Assembly (NCBI RefSeq): GCF_006438955.1
Contig: NZ_RCZK01000001.1
Coordinates: forward strand, 1-64,000
Source of the DNA: Sphingomonas oligophenolica
GTDB taxonomy: Bacteria > Pseudomonadota > Alphaproteobacteria > Sphingomonadales > Sphingomonadaceae
Reading direction: 5' to 3'
DNA: 64,000 nt
Below, piece by piece: positions 42,013-54,816 of the stretch; position 1 is the first letter of the stretch, and the number at the start of each line of letters is the position of its first letter. A program made the translations under genes and the position numbers. The notes beneath the pieces are model-generated. The model ran no database searches. It had not been told where the DNA came from and worked only from the letters and a program-made list of their open reading frames with translations.

Positions 42013-43446
42013 CTATTGGGTCGCGGGCGGTGAGGCAAGCCGGACAAGCTTGCCTGGATTGAGGATAGCTAGCGGATCCATCGCCGCCTTTACCCCGCGC
42101 AACGCGTGGAGACGCGCGGGTGAGGCGAGGCGTTCGAGCTCGTCGATCTTCATCTGCCCAATGCCGTGTTCAGCGGCGATCGATCCCCCCGCCGCGACCA
42201 CCAGATCGTCGACGAAGCGCGTCACGTCGGGCACCGCGTCGCGATACCAGCGCCCGGCATCGGTACCCGCGGCCGCGCGGACGTGGAAATGGATGTTGCC
42301 GTCACCCAAATGGCCGAAGCCGGAGGCGTGGGTGCCGGGAAAGCGCGCCTCGCAGGCCGCCGCCGCCGCGATCATGAAGCCCGGCATCGCCTCGACCGGT
42401 ACCGAAATGTCGTGCTGCGAGGCCGGCCCCATCGCGCGTTCGGCGTCGGAGATCGAATCGCGGATGCGCCAGAAATCGGCGATCTGCGCGTCCGACGCCG
42501 CGATCGTCGCGTCCGCGATCAGCCCGTCGGCGAGGGCGGTGCTGAGCAATTCCTCGAGCTGCTCCGCCCCGCGCGGGTCGGTCGTCTCGATCAGCAGATG
42601 CCAGCGATGCGCGGCCGCCAGCGGGCTGCGCGTGCCCGGCACATGCGCCAGGACCGCGTCGAGCGATTCGCGCGGCAGGATCTCGAAACTCTCCAAGGCG
42701 TCGGTCGCCGCCTGGCAACGACGCAGCAGCCGCAGCGCCGACTCCGGCCCGTCGGTCCCCGCCCACGCCGCCGCGCGCACCGTGGGCAGTGTCACCAGCC
42801 GGAGCGTCGCCGCGGTCACGATCCCGAGCGTCCCCTCGGCGCCGACCAGCAACTGCGTCAGGTCGTAGCCGCGATTGTCCTTCTTGAGCGGCGCGAGCCC
42901 GTCATGAATGCTGCCATCCGCGAACACCGCCTCGATCCCCGCGACCAGCCCGCGCATCGACCCGAACCGCAGCACCTGCGTGCCGCCTGCGTTGGTCGAC
43001 ACCAGCCCGCCGATCGTCGCGCTGCCCCGCGCGCCCAGCGTCAGCGGAAACCGCCGCCCCGCCGCGATCGCCGCCTCGTGGAGGTTCGCCAGGATCACCC
43101 CCGCCTCCGCGACAGCGAAGCCGGCGTCGGCGTCGAGCGAGCGAATACGGTCCATCCGCCTGAGCGACAGGATCAGCGCCGATCCGTCGGCAGGCGGGGT
43201 CGCGCCGCCGACCATCGAACTATTACCCCCCTGCGCGACCAGCGGTACGCGATGCCGCGCCGCCGCGGTCACGATCGTGGCGACCTGTGTGGTCGACGAC
43301 GGCTGGAGTAGCACGGGCGCACGCCCGCGATACCGGTCACGCCAGTCGGTCGCCCAGGGAACGATCGCATCGGCATCGGTCACGATCGCCTTCGCATCGA
43401 TCGTCCTCGCCAGATCGGCGAGCATGGCGGACTGGGCGGGGGTCAT
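42013..43446 (-). CDS. FAD-linked D-2-hydroxy acid dehydrogenase (GlcD/DLD type)
   Basis: The 477-aa protein has the FAD-binding PCMH domain at the N-terminus: PVLLQPSSTTQVATIVTAAARH, VPLVAQGGNSSMVGGATP, LTLGARGSATIGGLVSTNAGG and LVGAEGTLGIVTAATL. The C-terminal FAD-oxidase domain carries GFGHLGDGNIHFHVRA with metal- and substrate-binding His, and SIAAEHGIGQMK. These are marks of D-lactate, D-2-hydroxyglutarate or glycolate dehydrogenases that feed electrons into the respiratory chain. The substrate cannot be chosen from sequence alone. It is convergent with none of its neighbours and lies 66 bp from the SapC gene upstream end. Confidence 0.9.
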   Translation of the reverse strand: MTPAQSAMLADLARTIDAKAIVTDADAIVPWATDWRDRYRGRAPVLLQPSSTTQVATIVTAAARHRVPLVAQGGNSSMVGGATPPADGSALILSLRRMDRIRSLDADAGFAVAEAGVILANLHEAAIAAGRRFPLTLGARGSATIGGLVSTNAGGTQVLRFGSMRGLVAGIEAVFADGSIHDGLAPLKKDNRGYDLTQLLVGAEGTLGIVTAATLRLVTLPTVRAAAWAGTDGPESALRLLRRCQAATDALESFEILPRESLDAVLAHVPGTRSPLAAAHRWHLLIETTDPRGAEQLEELLSTALADGLIADATIAASDAQIADFWRIRDSISDAERAMGPASQHDISVPVEAMPGFMIAAAAACEARFPGTHASGFGHLGDGNIHFHVRAAAGTDAGRWYRDAVPDVTRFVDDLVVAAGGSIAAEHGIGQMKIDELERLASPARLHALRGVKAAMDPLAILNPGKLVRLASPPATQ

Positions 43447-43509
43447 CCCACCGAATTACGGGAAGTTCATCGGCTGTTCAACGATCCCCGCTAGGACTCG
43501 TCCGATCAC

Positions 43510-43992
43510 ATGACCAATCCGTTTGCGCCCCTCGGCCTGTTCGCGCCGTCTGCCCTGCTGGCGCTTGCCACGCCGATCGCGGGCGATGTCGGCGCGCCCC
43601 CGCCCCCGCCCCCGCCGGAGATCGCCCAACTCACCATCCACGAACACCTCATCATCCGCGTGCCCCGGCTGCAGCAGTCGATGCCCGCGGCGCGGATGCC
43701 GATCCCGGTGCCGCCGCGGTGGAAGGAGAAGAAGGGGCCCAAATGCATCGCCGCGAGCGATCTGGCGGGCGCGGTAATCAGCCAGCCCGGTTCGGTTGAC
43801 CTGATCCTGGTCGGGGGCGACCGGATTCGCGCGGTACTCGACGACGATTGCGGGCCGCTCGACTATTATGGCGGCTATTATCTCCGCCCCGCGAGCGACG
43901 GTCGAATTTGTGCCAGCCGCGACGTGATCCGGGTCCGGTCAGGGCGTAGTTGCCCGATCGCCAAGTTCCGCAAGCTGGTCGAGACCCGCTGA
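43510..43992 (+). CDS. Exported protein of unknown function
   Basis: The 160-aa protein has a hydrophobic N-terminal signal (LGLFAPSALLALATPIAG) followed by a proline run (PPPPPPPE) and a body with four cysteines, including GPKCIAASDLAGAV, DDDCGPLDYYGGYYL and RICASRDVIRVRSGRSCP. The cysteines probably form disulphides in the periplasm. The family is familiar from sphingomonads as conserved hypothetical, and no function is known. It lies before the helicase gene with an 82-bp gap. Confidence 0.7.
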   Translation: MTNPFAPLGLFAPSALLALATPIAGDVGAPPPPPPPEIAQLTIHEHLIIRVPRLQQSMPAARMPIPVPPRWKEKKGPKCIAASDLAGAVISQPGSVDLILVGGDRIRAVLDDDCGPLDYYGGYYLRPASDGRICASRDVIRVRSGRSCPIAKFRKLVETR

Positions 43993-44074
43993 ATTTCTTG
44001 ACAATCGCGGGCCAATCCGCGAGCGCCGCAGGCGGCCCGGGGCGTATCGCCCGCGTCTTAATCCGGACACTTGC

Positions 44075-45544
<1,470 letters not shown>

Positions 45545-45563
45545 CTGCGGCGCGGCCGACGCG

Positions 45564-45743
45564 ATGATCGACGCCCCGTCGGACTCCCCACCCTCCCCCT
45601 GCACCCAGGTCTGCATGCTCGACGCCGACGACATCTGCCTCGGCTGCGGCCGCACGCTCGACGAGATCGCGGCGTGGGGTACACTGACGCCCGCAGAACA
45701 ACGCGCGGTCGCGGCAGAAGCGGAACAGCGGCGGGGCGGCTAG
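45564..45743 (+). CDS. DUF1289 domain protein
   Basis: The 59-aa protein contains PCTQVCMLDADDICLGCGRTLDEIAAWGTLTP, the four-cysteine DUF1289 signature that suggests a small zinc or Fe-S site. Function is unknown. The ATG at 45564 lies 19 bp after the helicase stop, so it is probably in the same transcript. Confidence 0.85.
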   Translation: MIDAPSDSPPSPCTQVCMLDADDICLGCGRTLDEIAAWGTLTPAEQRAVAAEAEQRRGG

Positions 45744-45860
45744 GTCGGTGGCTGGTCGGCGATGATCAGGCATTAGTTCTCATTGAACCAGCCCTCCCGG
45801 GGCGGGGCTTGCACCTCGCGCCCCGATCTCCGACATCACGCGTCAATCGGGGAGGCATGC

Positions 45861-46331
45861 ATGCGCGGACATATATTGGGAGTCGATGCCAGGACGGGGG
45901 ACGGCATGGTCGCGGGCGAGGATGGGGAACGTTATGCATTCCGCCCCGCCGACTGGGCGGCGCGCGGCGAACCCGCGGTCGGGCTGTATGTCGATTTCGA
46001 CGCGGCGGACAACCGCGCGCTCAGCCTGTTTCCCGCGCCCGGCGCGAACCCGATCCCGTCTGCCGCCGACGATACCGCCACCCGCGTGCCCGATCGCCGC
46101 GCCGGGAACGACCGCAACAAATATGTGGCTGCGGTCCTGGCGTTTCTGCTCGGCGTGCTGGGCGTCCATCGCTTCTATACCGGGCGAACCGGGTCGGCGG
46201 TCGTCATGCTCGTCCTGACGTTCACCGTCGTCGGCACCGTGCTGACGGTGCCGTGGTCGCTGATCGACATGGTCCGCTACCTGATGATGTCCGATCGCGA
46301 ATTCGCCGTGCGCTACCCGCGGCTCGCTTGA
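45861..46331 (+). CDS. TM2-domain membrane protein with N-terminal beta domain
   Basis: The 156-aa protein starts at the ATG at 45861 with GGGGAGG upstream. Residues 1-55 (MRGHILGVDARTGDGMVAGEDGERYAFRPADW) look like a small cold-shock-like or OB-type beta domain. The C-terminal half is a TM2 domain: NKYVAAVLAFLLGVLGVHRFY, GRTGSAVVML, and VPWSLIDMVRYLM. TM2 proteins are small membrane proteins with a G-x-x-x-x-H-x-F-Y signature; their role is poorly known. Confidence 0.85.
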   Translation: MRGHILGVDARTGDGMVAGEDGERYAFRPADWAARGEPAVGLYVDFDAADNRALSLFPAPGANPIPSAADDTATRVPDRRAGNDRNKYVAAVLAFLLGVLGVHRFYTGRTGSAVVMLVLTFTVVGTVLTVPWSLIDMVRYLMMSDREFAVRYPRLA

Positions 46332-46482
46332 GCGCTGCTCGCCAACGCGATGCCTCTGGTTCCAACCGGAGACCGAGCCGGCGAAATTTCTCCCGATCTA
46401 ACAAATGTTTGTATGTCACGCCATCGCCTGTGATAAGGTCTACCCATCGCCGCCGCATTAGTCGGGTCGGGGCGACTGAGAG

Positions 46483-47268
46483 ATGCGAAGTGCTCCCGCC
46501 CATTTAGGGGGAGTGCTGTTGGAAGACTTGTCGCCGCGTCTGGACCGATTCTTCCAGAAGCTGCGCAGTCGCGAGGCGTTGATCGCTGCCGATGTCGATG
46601 CGATCCGCGCGCTGCCGTTCAAGCTGCGGACGCTGACGCCGTCGCAATATATGGTGCGGGAAGGACAGTTGCCGCAACGTTTCGGGATCATCTGCGACGG
46701 CTTCGCCTATCGGCAGAAACTGACGATCGAGGGTGATCGACAGATCGCGATGATCCTGGTGCCCGGCGATATGCTCGACCTGCCAAACCTGTTCCTGCGC
46801 GAATCCGATCACGACATCCAGGCGCTGACCGCGCTGACCATGGCCGAAGTGCCGCTGGAGGCGGTGCGAGAGTTGGTCCTAGCGCGACCGATGATAGCGC
46901 GCGCGCTGTGGACCGATTCGCTCGTCGAAGGGTCGATCACGCGCGAATGGCTGCTCAACGTCGGGCGCCGCAATGCGCGAACGCGGATCGCGCATTTGTT
47001 GTGTGAATTCCAACTGCGGCTTGAGTCGATCGGTCAGGGCGAGGCGGAGGGATATGAGCTGCCGATGACGCAGGAACAGCTCGGCGATGCGTTGGGACTG
47101 ACCCCGGTCCACGTCAACCGGATGCTGCAATCGCTGGAGCGAGAGGGACTGATCCACCGACGGCAGCGCCGCATCAAGGTGCAGGATTGGCCGAAGCTGC
47201 GGTTGGCGGGGCAGTTCAACCAGCGTTACCTTCACCTTACCAACGTCAAGCCATCGGCTAATTTCTGA
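46483..47268 (+). CDS. Crp/Fnr-family transcriptional regulator
   Basis: The 261-aa protein has a cyclic-nucleotide-binding-like sensor domain (MVREGQLPQRFGIICDGFAYRQK, IAMILVPGDMLDLPNLFL) without the cysteine cluster of Fnr, a long dimer helix, and a winged helix-turn-helix (MTQEQLGDALGLTPVHVNRMLQSLEREGLI). The effector is not evident. The start is uncertain: the ATG at 46483 has a weak ribosome site, whereas a TTG at 46519 has AGGGGG seven bases ahead. ACAAA-TG-TTTGT at 46401-46412 upstream could be a half-regular operator. It is convergent with pnp. Confidence 0.88.
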   Translation: MRSAPAHLGGVLLEDLSPRLDRFFQKLRSREALIAADVDAIRALPFKLRTLTPSQYMVREGQLPQRFGIICDGFAYRQKLTIEGDRQIAMILVPGDMLDLPNLFLRESDHDIQALTALTMAEVPLEAVRELVLARPMIARALWTDSLVEGSITREWLLNVGRRNARTRIAHLLCEFQLRLESIGQGEAEGYELPMTQEQLGDALGLTPVHVNRMLQSLEREGLIHRRQRRIKVQDWPKLRLAGQFNQRYLHLTNVKPSANF

Positions 47269-47342
47269 CGACAACACCAAGCCGCGGTTTAAACGACCCG
47301 GCCACAGACGGGGGTCCCCCCCCTTGGCACGCGCGAACACGC

Positions 47343-47372
47343 GAAAAAGGGGCCCGGTTTCCCGAGCCCCTT
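47343..47372 (-). terminator. Terminator of pnp
   Basis: AAAGGGGC pairs with GCCCCTTT across a 12-base loop; on the minus strand T residues follow (opposite 47343-47347). It lies 27 bp after the pnp stop and 75 bp from the end of the convergent Crp/Fnr gene, so it may act for both. Confidence 0.8.
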
Positions 47373-47398
47373 TCCATTATCCTCACGGATGTAGCGTT

Positions 47399-49768
<2,370 letters not shown>

Positions 49769-49886
49769 GTCGTTTCCTTCACTCCGGCGACCAGATGCCG
49801 ACCGGGGCCTATCTGCAAGCTAAGCCGGCTTGCGCGGTGTGGAGCGAATTGTCGCTCCGGAACGGGTTGCCGAATTGCATCCCATT

Positions 49887-49944
49887 CCTGTTCCCCCACG
49901 AAGGCGGGGCCCCAGCCTGAACTCCCGCCTGCGCGGGAGAACAA
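49887..49944. repeat. Dispersed palindromic repeat (family A, copy 2)
   Basis: Two hairpin units similar to those at 11795-11848 (CCCCACGAAGGCGGGG and ACTCCCGCCTGCGCGGGAG) lie between rpsO and pnp. The order and spacing of the units match the first copy, though individual bases differ. Confidence 0.8.
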
Positions 49945-49956
49945 AGCCTGATAGCG

Positions 49957-49982
49957 AAACGGCTCCCCGCAGGGAGCCGTTT
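49957..49982 (-). terminator. Hairpin after rpsO
   Basis: AAACGGCTCCC pairs perfectly with GGGAGCCGTTT, loop of four, 3 bp after the rpsO stop. The following T-run is short, so it may be an attenuator or an RNA-processing site of the rpsO-pnp transcript rather than a full stop. Confidence 0.65.
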
Positions 49983-49985
49983 GGA

Positions 49986-50255
49986 TTATTTGCGAAGCCC
50001 GAGCTTCGCGATCAGATCGAGGTAGCGCTGGCCATCCTTGTGACGGAGGTAATCCAGCAGCGACCGGCGCTTGTTGACCATCATCAGGAGCCCGCGACGC
50101 GAGTGGTTGTCCTTCTTGTGGCCCTTGAAATGCTCGGTCAGGTTGCGGATGCGCTCGGTCAGGATCGAGACCTGGACCTCGGGCGAACCCGTGTCGCCGG
50201 TCTCGCGGCCATGTTCCTTGATCAACTCGGCCTTGCGCTCTGCGGTAATCGTCAT
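49986..50255 (-). CDS. rpsO: Ribosomal protein S15
   Basis: The 89-aa protein has the usual S15 length and sequence: [42 protein letters not shown] core split here as [27 protein letters not shown] and [14 protein letters not shown]. It binds 16S rRNA early in 30S assembly. Its ATG overlaps the truB stop (ATGA at 50252). In E. coli S15 also represses its own mRNA; whether this happens here cannot be told. Confidence 0.98.
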   Translation of the reverse strand: MTITAERKAELIKEHGRETGDTGSPEVQVSILTERIRNLTEHFKGHKKDNHSRRGLLMMVNKRRSLLDYLRHKDGQRYLDLIAKLGLRK

Positions 50256-51184
50256 GCGTTGTCCTTCGACATCAGGTTGAAGCCCCTGACGACCTGGACG
50301 TTTCCGTCCCGAACCTCGACCAGCGCGACGGGCGTTTCACCCAGTAGCGCGAATTGGAGGCCATCGTCGGTGGCATATCCCGCCAAGATCCGCCCCTGTC
50401 GGAGCGCCCCTGCCTGGTCGGGATCGAGGGATAGAGCCGGGATGTCGTCCAGCCCCGCCCTCAGCGGCAGGAGTAAGTATTCAAGCTCGCGCGCCATACC
50501 CGCTTTGCCGAGTTTGTCCAGCGATATCGCGGAGTCGAGGGTGAACGGGCCGGCCTTGATACGGCGCAACATGGTGACGTGGCCGACGGTGCCGAGCGCT
50601 GCCGCGATGTCGCGCGCGAGGCTGCGGATATAGGTGCCCTTCGAGACATGGGCGGTGAGCGTCGCCTCGACCAATTCCTCCCCGGCACCGGAAGGGGGAC
50701 CGTCGCGGACGGTGGGGGAGGAATGCAGCGAGTGGATCGTCACCGCGCGGCTGGCGAGTACCACCTCCTCGCCGGCGCGCGCGCGATCATAGGCGCGTTC
50801 GCCGTGAACCTTGAGCGCCGAATAGGCGGGCGGTATCTGGTCGATGGGGCCGGTGAAGCGCGGCAGGATCGCCTCGATCGCCGCCGCGGTAGGCCGCACG
50901 TCGCTGGTCGCGATCACCACGCCTTCGGTGTCGAGCGTGTCGGTCTGTTCGCCGAAGCGAATCGTGAAATCATAGATCTTGTCGCTATCGAGCAGCCGCC
51001 CCGCGAGCTTGGTCGCCTCGCCCACCGCGATCGGCAGCACGCCCGAGGCGAGCGGGTCGAGCGTGCCGCCGTGTCCGACCTTGAACTTGCCGTAGCCGCC
51101 CTGCCGCAGCGCGCGTTTTACCGCGGAGACAGCCTGGGTCGACCCGAGCCCCACGGGCTTGTCGAGAATGATCCAGCCGTGCAT
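50252..51184 (-). CDS. truB: tRNA pseudouridine(55) synthase
   Basis: The 310-aa protein has the TruB motifs: [43 protein letters not shown] with the catalytic Asp, [30 protein letters not shown] in parts, and [20 protein letters not shown]. It makes pseudouridine at position 55 of the tRNA T loop. It is 10 bp downstream of the M50-like protease gene and overlaps rpsO by 4 bp, so four genes (protease, truB, rpsO, pnp) appear to form one operon. Confidence 0.97.
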   Translation of the reverse strand: MHGWIILDKPVGLGSTQAVSAVKRALRQGGYGKFKVGHGGTLDPLASGVLPIAVGEATKLAGRLLDSDKIYDFTIRFGEQTDTLDTEGVVIATSDVRPTAAAIEAILPRFTGPIDQIPPAYSALKVHGERAYDRARAGEEVVLASRAVTIHSLHSSPTVRDGPPSGAGEELVEATLTAHVSKGTYIRSLARDIAAALGTVGHVTMLRRIKAGPFTLDSAISLDKLGKAGMARELEYLLLPLRAGLDDIPALSLDPDQAGALRQGRILAGYATDDGLQFALLGETPVALVEVRDGNVQVVRGFNLMSKDNA

Positions 51185-51194
51185 CGCAGCGCCC

Positions 51195-51887
51195 CTAGGC
51201 GATCGCGCCCGCCAGCGCGAGGAACTGGCTCACCACCCATTGCGCGGGCGGCACCACGACGCGCGCGACGATGTTGGCGTGGGGGAACACCATCGGGATG
51301 ACGACGATCAGCAGGATCACGAGCAGGAAGCCGAACCGCGCGAGCTTGGCATATTCGATCGCGAGGCGACGCGGCAGCAGTCCCTCGACGACATGGCCAC
51401 CATCGAACGGCGGCAGCGGCAGCAGGTTGAACAGCGCCAGGAACACGTTGACGAGCAGGAAGTTGACGAGGTTCGCGACGACGAATCCCGCGACGCCCGT
51501 CGGTGCGGCGTCGGCCCCCGCCGCCGCCGCGACGACGCCTAGCGCGATCGCCGCGATCGTCGCGAGCGCGAGGTTCATCCCCGGCCCTGCCAGCGCCACC
51601 GCGACCATTCCCCAGCGCGGGTTGCGCAGCCGCCGCGCATCGACCGGCACCGGTTTCGCCCAGCCGAACACCGGCGCGCCCGCGATCGCGAGGCCGAGCG
51701 GCAGGACGACGGTGCCGATCGGATCGACATGGCGCAGCGGGTTGAAGCTCAACCGCCGCTGTTCCTTCGCGGTCGGATCGCCGAGCCATTTCGCCATCCA
51801 GCCGTGCGCAACTTCGTGGAACACGATCGCGATCACCAGCGGGATGATCCACACCAGCGCGCGGTAGATGATATTGTCGGGGTTCAT
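51195..51887 (-). CDS. Site-2 protease family (M50) membrane metallopeptidase
   Basis: The 230-aa protein is hydrophobic with about six membrane segments. The zinc motif HEVAHGW is at residues 24-30 in the first helix (AIVFHEVAHGWMAKWLGD), and LFNLLPLPPFDGGHV supplies the distant Asp typical of the rhomboid-like M50B group. It would cut membrane proteins within the bilayer; no substrate is indicated. It starts 55 bp downstream of the tdk stop on the same strand. Confidence 0.92.
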   Translation of the reverse strand: MNPDNIIYRALVWIIPLVIAIVFHEVAHGWMAKWLGDPTAKEQRRLSFNPLRHVDPIGTVVLPLGLAIAGAPVFGWAKPVPVDARRLRNPRWGMVAVALAGPGMNLALATIAAIALGVVAAAAGADAAPTGVAGFVVANLVNFLLVNVFLALFNLLPLPPFDGGHVVEGLLPRRLAIEYAKLARFGFLLVILLIVVIPMVFPHANIVARVVVPPAQWVVSQFLALAGAIA

Positions 51888-51941
51888 GCGCGCGATATGG
51901 GGCGGCGCGCGCCGCGACGCTAGCGCGACCGTGTGATGGCG

Positions 51942-52547
51942 CTAACGCACAAGCGCTTCGGTGAAATGCCTTCGGCCAAGGGCTTCCGTGAAATGCCTTC
52001 GGCATAAAGCGATGTAGAGATCGTTGCCGCCGATCTCGGTCTGGCGGCCCTGCGCCACCGCCTTGCCCGCCGCATCGACGCGCAGGTTCATCGTCGCCTT
52101 GCGTCCGCAGGTGCACACCGACTTGATCTCGACGAGCGCGTCTGCGAGCGCGAGCAGCCGGGCCGAGCCGGGGAACAAGGCGCCGAGGAAATCGGTGCGC
52201 AGGCCATAGGCGAGGACGGGAATGCCGACGACGTCGGCGACGTGCGCGAGCTGATCGACCTGGTCGGCGGACAGGAATTGCGCCTCGTCGACCAGCACGC
52301 ACGACAGCGCCTCGTGCGCATGCCGGTCCGCGACACACGCCGCGATCTCGGTCGTCGCATCGAACGGTGTCGCAGCGGCCTCGAGCCCGATCCGCGAGGT
52401 GATCGTCCCCGCCGCGAACCGCTCGTCGATCCCCGCGGTGAACAACATCGTCGCCATTCCACGTTCGCGATAGTTGAAATCGGCCTGGAGCAGGTTGGTC
52501 GATTTTCCCGCGTTCATCGAGGCGTAGTAGAAATAGAGCTTGGCCAT
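51942..52547 (-). CDS. tdk: Thymidine kinase with duplicated C-terminal segment
   Basis: The 201-aa protein has the P-loop (YYASMNAGKSTNLLQ) near residue 8, SCVLVDEAQFL for Mg binding, DVVGIPVLAYGLRTDF lid region and the zinc site CTCGRKATMNLR with C-x2-C and a second half YIALCRRHF. It phosphorylates thymidine in the salvage pathway. The start at 52547 is the ATG of MAKLYFYY. At its end the segment RRHFTEAL occurs twice in a row, encoded by a near-perfect DNA duplication (around 51955-52010), so the last ten residues are an unusual extension. Confidence 0.95.
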   Translation of the reverse strand: MAKLYFYYASMNAGKSTNLLQADFNYRERGMATMLFTAGIDERFAAGTITSRIGLEAAATPFDATTEIAACVADRHAHEALSCVLVDEAQFLSADQVDQLAHVADVVGIPVLAYGLRTDFLGALFPGSARLLALADALVEIKSVCTCGRKATMNLRVDAAGKAVAQGRQTEIGGNDLYIALCRRHFTEALGRRHFTEALVR

Positions 52548-52635
52548 AATCCCGATCACAGCACAGGCGGGCGCGAAGGTCACTGCCCTGATCGATGCGG
52601 GCGGCGACCACGCAGCCGTTGTGCTAGGGTACGGC

Positions 52636-53469
52636 ATGCCGAAAACCACCGACGCCCCGCCTGCTCCGCGATCCGAGGCGCCAACGGTTGTCGAGATCGA
52701 TGGCGCGACATCATCGCCGATGACCCGGGTCGGGGCGGACGGCGCATGTGCCACGACCGCGCGCGCGCTGGCAGATGAGGTGCCGATCGCGGTCGAATTC
52801 AACGGCGTCGGCTATGCGGTGCTGATGGCGACGCCGGTCGATCTCGTCGACCTGGCCTATGGGTTCGCGCGCGCCGAACGGTTGATCGATGCGGCGGTGG
52901 ATGTCGTCGACGTCGATGTCCACCGCACCGACCGCGGCGTGATCGTGCGGGTGACGATCGCCGATCGATTGGGCGAGCGGATCGTCGAGCGCGTCCGCCA
53001 CCGCGTCGCCGAGTCGTCGTGCGGGCTGTGCGGGATCGAGAATCTCGAACAGGCGGTTCGCCCGTTACCGCGTGTCGCGACCACCTCCGACGCGGACGAC
53101 GCCGCGGTGTTTTACGCGCTGGCGATGCTCCGCGACCACCAGCCGCTCAATCGCGCGACGGGGGCGGTCCATGCCGCGGCGGCGTGTTCGGCGACGGGTG
53201 AGGTGAGGCTGGCGAGGGAGGATGTCGGGCGGCACAATGCGTTCGACAAGCTGATCGGCGCGATGCTCCGCGGTGGGGGCGAATGGGACGGCGGCTTTGC
53301 GCTGCTGACCTCGCGCTGCTCGTACGAACTCGTCGAGAAAGCGGCGCTCGCGAATTGCCCGATGCTCGTCACCATTTCCGCGCCGACCACGCTGGCGGTC
53401 GCGCGGGCGGCGGCGGCGGGGGTGGCGCTGCGCGTCCTGGCGCGCGCCGATGCGATACTGGTGCCGTGA
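52636..53469 (+). CDS. fdhD: Formate dehydrogenase sulfurtransferase FdhD
   Basis: The 277-aa protein has DEVPIAVEFNGVGYAVLMATPVDLVDLAYGFARAE in parts, the conserved ESSCGLCGIENLE with its C-x2-C active-site cysteines, AAACSATGEVRLAREDVGRHNAFDKLIG and SRCSYELVEKAA. FdhD moves sulphur from a cysteine desulphurase to the molybdenum cofactor of formate dehydrogenase. The ATG at 52636 is used. mobA follows with a GTGA overlap, so both molybdenum-cofactor genes are cotranscribed; the dehydrogenase itself is not in the window. Confidence 0.95.
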   Translation: MPKTTDAPPAPRSEAPTVVEIDGATSSPMTRVGADGACATTARALADEVPIAVEFNGVGYAVLMATPVDLVDLAYGFARAERLIDAAVDVVDVDVHRTDRGVIVRVTIADRLGERIVERVRHRVAESSCGLCGIENLEQAVRPLPRVATTSDADDAAVFYALAMLRDHQPLNRATGAVHAAAACSATGEVRLAREDVGRHNAFDKLIGAMLRGGGEWDGGFALLTSRCSYELVEKAALANCPMLVTISAPTTLAVARAAAAGVALRVLARADAILVP

Positions 53470-54002
53470 CGATACTGGGCGCGATCCTGGCGGGGGGGCA
53501 GGCGCGGCGGTTCGGCGCGGACAAGGCGCTCGCGGCATTGCAGGGCATGACGCTGATCGACCGGATCGCGGCGACGATCGGGCCGCAGGTCGACGCGGTC
53601 GTGATCGTCGGGCGCGACCCCGGGATTGCGGACCGGCCCGCGGGAATCGGCCCGCTGGGGGGGATCGCTGCAGCGCTGCATGATGCGCGTAGCCGGGGGT
53701 TCGGCTCGGTGGTCACCGTCCCGTGCGACACCCCGATGCTGCCCGCCGACCTTGTCGCCACGATCACCCGACCGGACCAGGCGACATTCGTCGCGGGATT
53801 GCCGGTCATCGGCGGCTGGCCTGCATCGCTGGCGGACGGAATCGACGGCTATATCGCGGCGACCACCGACTGGTCGATCCGCGCGTGGGCGCGCCATGTC
53901 GGCGCGGTTCCGATCGTGCTCGACGCCGCCATCGCCAATATCAACACCCGCGCCGATCTGGCGGCGCTGGCGGCGACGGTCAGCGGTTCATCGTGTTCAT
54001 GA
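53466..54002 (+). CDS. mobA: Molybdenum cofactor guanylyltransferase
   Basis: The 178-aa protein has the MobA nucleotide-binding signature LGAILAGGQARRFGADKAL at its N-terminus, then GPLGGIAAALHDAR and VTVPCDTPMLPADLV with the Mg-binding Asp. It adds GMP to molybdopterin to form the guanine dinucleotide cofactor used by formate dehydrogenase. The start is GTG at 53466, overlapping the fdhD stop. Its last 23 bp overlap the convergent L,D-transpeptidase gene. Confidence 0.92.
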   Translation: MTILGAILAGGQARRFGADKALAALQGMTLIDRIAATIGPQVDAVVIVGRDPGIADRPAGIGPLGGIAAALHDARSRGFGSVVTVPCDTPMLPADLVATITRPDQATFVAGLPVIGGWPASLADGIDGYIAATTDWSIRAWARHVGAVPIVLDAAIANINTRADLAALAATVSGSSCS

Positions 54003-54612
54003 CCGCGTCGAACTGCGCGGCGTTGGCGTCGGCGGTCGCGGCCGCCATCTTCGCGGCATCATAGGGCCGAGGCGGCACGAAGCCCTCGCTGGCGCTCGCC
54101 TGGGTCACCATTACCGGGGTGCCCAATGTCGTCACCGTGAACAGCTTTTCGGCGAACGCGCGCGGCACGCGGACGCAGCCGTGCGAGGCGGGGAAGCCGG
54201 GATTGCGGCCCGCGTGGATCGCGACGCCGTCCCACGTCAGCCGCTGCATGAACGGCATTGGCGCGCTGTCGTAGAGATTGCTGTGATGCATTTCTTCCTT
54301 CTGGAGGATCGGGAAGGTGCCGACCGGGGTGTCCTTGCCGTCTTTTCCCGTCGACACGCTCGACGCCGCCACCATCGTCTCGCCGCGATAGACATAGGCT
54401 TTCTGGTCGGGGATCGAGATCACGATGCTCACCGGCTGGGTCACGCCCTGATCGTCCCACACGAACGTATTGGCGCGCAGCGTCGCCAGCTTCGTCGCGA
54501 TCACGCCGCCGCCGATCGCGACGGTACCCGGCATCGCATCGGCCGCGAGGGCCGGGGTGGCGAGCAATGCCATCAGCATGATGACGCTCCCCGATGAGAT
54601 AAACCGCCGCAT
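53980..54612 (-). CDS. L,D-transpeptidase (YkuD domain)
   Basis: The 210-aa protein begins at the ATG at 54612 with a signal peptide (SSGSVIMLMALLATPALAADA). The YkuD catalytic domain follows: VSIVISIPDQKAYVYRGE, KDTPVGTFPILQKEE, and the active site HAGRNPGFPASHGCVRVPRAFAEKLF split across H...SHGCVR. It makes 3-3 or other unusual crosslinks in peptidoglycan, or attaches proteins to it, in the periplasm. It is divergent from a second transpeptidase gene 204 bp away. Confidence 0.92.
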   Translation of the reverse strand: MRRFISSGSVIMLMALLATPALAADAMPGTVAIGGGVIATKLATLRANTFVWDDQGVTQPVSIVISIPDQKAYVYRGETMVAASSVSTGKDGKDTPVGTFPILQKEEMHHSNLYDSAPMPFMQRLTWDGVAIHAGRNPGFPASHGCVRVPRAFAEKLFTVTTLGTPVMVTQASASEGFVPPRPYDAAKMAAATADANAAQFDAVMNTMNR

Positions 54613-54816
54613 GATCGTCGTCCCTGTCCTGATCGTGTCACCCCGCAAAACGCACCGCGACTCGATTGGTGCCATCGCCGTGCCGCGACGAGCCGACCCA
54701 ACAATGCGATGAGGCGACCGAAAGGTCCCGGAACTATTCGGAATCGTTGCAGAATTTTAACATAGAAGCTGGTAGGAGGGCTCAGCGGGAAACATTCACG
54801 GGGCACCAACCAGCCG

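Noticed and set aside
41264..42868. A 534-codon plus-strand frame opposite SapC and the FAD oxidase
   Set aside because: It is antisense to two recognisable genes; composition is that of a frame shadow.
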